Part shown: positions 12,576 through 13,647 of the stretch, piece by piece | Layout: each line of letters opens with the position of its first letter | Numbering within the stretch: the stretch's first letter is position 1 | NCBI RefSeq assembly: GCF_022511165.1 | Contig: NZ_JAFLSB010000038.1 | Coordinates: 1-13,647, forward strand | Length of the DNA stretch: 13,647 nt | Source of the DNA: Helicobacter sp. | Lineage (GTDB): Bacteria; Campylobacterota; Campylobacteria; Campylobacterales; Helicobacteraceae | Reading direction: 5' to 3' | The notes under the pieces: model-generated | Databases searched by the model: none | Seen by the model: only the letters and a program-made list of their open reading frames with translations | What the model was told of the DNA's origin: nothing | Program-made: the position numbers and the translations under genes

Positions 12576-13647
12576 ATGGTAGAAGTCCTCGCTCAAATTA
12601 GCACCAAACGCGCACAAGATATTAGTAAGAAGGGCTTTGGCTTTGGTTATGAAATCCCACAGGAAAGAATCCACCCACTTGTGCAACCCCGCTTTGAGCC
12701 TATGCTTTTTATTGCTGAAATTAAACGCGCCTCGCCCTCTGCGGGAGAAATCGGGGCAATCCCCTCTCCTACAAAACTTGCAGGTGATTATCTTAATGGT
12801 GGAGCAGGGGCTATATCTGTGCTATGTGAGGAACAGCATTTTAATGGGAGTTTGCTTGATTTAATGGCAGTCAAAAATGCTTTTCCTAATGCTTGCGTTT
12901 TGCGCAAGGATTTTATCCAATACCCCCAAGAAATTGCAATCAGCTACCGCGCTGGAGCAGATATGATTCTACTCATTAGCGCAATGTTTATTGATGAAAA
13001 AGAGGGTTTTGCGCGTTTTCAAGCCATTTATGAAGAATGCCTCCAATATGGCATTACTCCGCTCATTGAGGTGCATACGCAAAGAGAGATTGATTTTATC
13101 GCGCCTCTTGCACCTAAGCTTGTAGGCATTAATGCGCGCAATCTCCACACTTTTGAAATTGATATTCCTACTGCCTGTGTGCTTAAAGATGCTTTACCTG
13201 ATAGTGAAGTGATTTTTGAATCTGCTATCAACTCCCCCTCGTCTGCCTTTATGGTAGGTAGTTTTGGCTTTAGTGGATTATTATGTGGGAGCTATCTTGT
13301 CTCACATCATAATCCAACCCACGCTTTACAATCACTCAAAAGTGCCTTTATGCTTGGCAAAACAGAGCAACCGCGCTTTTATAGGCATATCTTCCCTACC
13401 CTAAATGCACAAAATAGCACTGATTCTAAGCCTTTACTGAAAATATGTGGCATTACAAATCTTGATGATGCGCTTACCCTTGCACAAGAGGGAGCGAAAG
13501 AAAAAACTACAAACAATCAAAATCCACAAGATAGTATAAAATGCAATGCCATAGATATGTTTGGTTTTATCCTTGTCCCACATAGCCCACGCTACATAGA
13601 ATCTAAGCGTATTAAAGAAATTGCTAAAGCCCTACAAAAGCTCTATC
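12576..13647 (+). CDS. trpCF: Bifunctional indole-3-glycerol-phosphate synthase / phosphoribosylanthranilate isomerase (partial)
   Basis: This fused enzyme carries out two successive steps of tryptophan synthesis: TrpF isomerises phosphoribosylanthranilate and TrpC closes the indole ring. The visible 357 codons run off the right edge. TrpC domain (about 1-265): FIAEIKRASPS with E48 and K50, LRKDF with K111, IEVH with E165, INARNL with N186 and FESAI with E215-S216; these are the catalytic and substrate positions of the family, all present, although the usual Gly after ESG is Ala217. TrpF domain (from about 287): LLKICGIT with catalytic C291, then MFGFILVPHSPRYI. Between them at about 308-327 lies an extra Asn/Gln/Lys-rich stretch not typical of TrpF. 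The start ATG follows AAGGAA at 9-base spacing. H. pylori also has a fused TrpC-TrpF. No downstream trp genes are visible because the window ends. Confidence 0.95.
   Translation, partial: MVEVLAQISTKRAQDISKKGFGFGYEIPQERIHPLVQPRFEPMLFIAEIKRASPSAGEIGAIPSPTKLAGDYLNGGAGAISVLCEEQHFNGSLLDLMAVKNAFPNACVLRKDFIQYPQEIAISYRAGADMILLISAMFIDEKEGFARFQAIYEECLQYGITPLIEVHTQREIDFIAPLAPKLVGINARNLHTFEIDIPTACVLKDALPDSEVIFESAINSPSSAFMVGSFGFSGLLCGSYLVSHHNPTHALQSLKSAFMLGKTEQPRFYRHIFPTLNAQNSTDSKPLLKICGITNLDDALTLAQEGAKEKTTNNQNPQDSIKCNAIDMFGFILVPHSPRYIESKRIKEIAKALQKLY

Noticed and set aside
12637..12864. Open frame inside trpCF in another frame, and an antisense one at 13028-13231
   Set aside because: The TrpC motifs run through this region in the main frame. 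These are shadows.

Overview
This AT-rich window fits an enterohepatic Helicobacter (Campylobacterota). The evidence is a MagIII-type DNA glycosylase, a fused TrpC-TrpF enzyme, four small outer-membrane beta-barrel proteins in tandem pairs, short Shine-Dalgarno sites and extended -10 promoter elements. The species is not decided by what I can see. There are no rRNA or tRNA genes, insertion sequences or CRISPR arrays.

Layout. Everything from position 1 to 12254 is on the minus strand; only the trp gene at the right end is on the plus strand. Reading the minus strand from right to left: (1) cstA (12254-10083), a peptide/pyruvate-type carbon-starvation transporter, followed by a strong intrinsic terminator. 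(2) An AT-only intergenic region with a 34-bp perfect palindrome containing (AT)10, then a good extended -10 promoter. (3) A pair of outer-membrane proteins (9802-8090). (4) A YbdD-family small protein (8035-7802), the usual partner of CstA but here cut off from it. (5) A tightly overlapping unit yejB-yejE-yejF-magIII (7685-3233), a peptide ABC importer without a binding-protein gene, coupled to a DNA-repair glycosylase. (6) A second unit with a 97-aa unknown protein (3115-2822) whose middle resembles a bacteriocin-type leader, plus two more outer-membrane proteins (2812-1238). (7) The two-subunit [4Fe-4S] class I fumarase (1162-1, beta subunit cut by the window edge).

The plus-strand trpCF gene (12576 to the right edge, incomplete) is divergent from cstA across a 321-bp spacer. 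That spacer contains the most interesting item in the window: a 9-codon reading frame, M-I-E-S-W-L-K-L-W-stop, 53 bp upstream of trpCF. It has two Trp codons and lies inside an imperfect hairpin, so it looks like a tryptophan-sensing leader peptide. It has no clear Shine-Dalgarno site and no terminator is visible after it, so the mechanism, if real, is not the textbook one.

Functionally the region joins peptide uptake (CstA, YbdD, YejBEF), surface proteins, one repair enzyme, fumarate/malate metabolism and tryptophan synthesis. Several junctions have the downstream Shine-Dalgarno built over the upstream stop codon, which suggests translational coupling.
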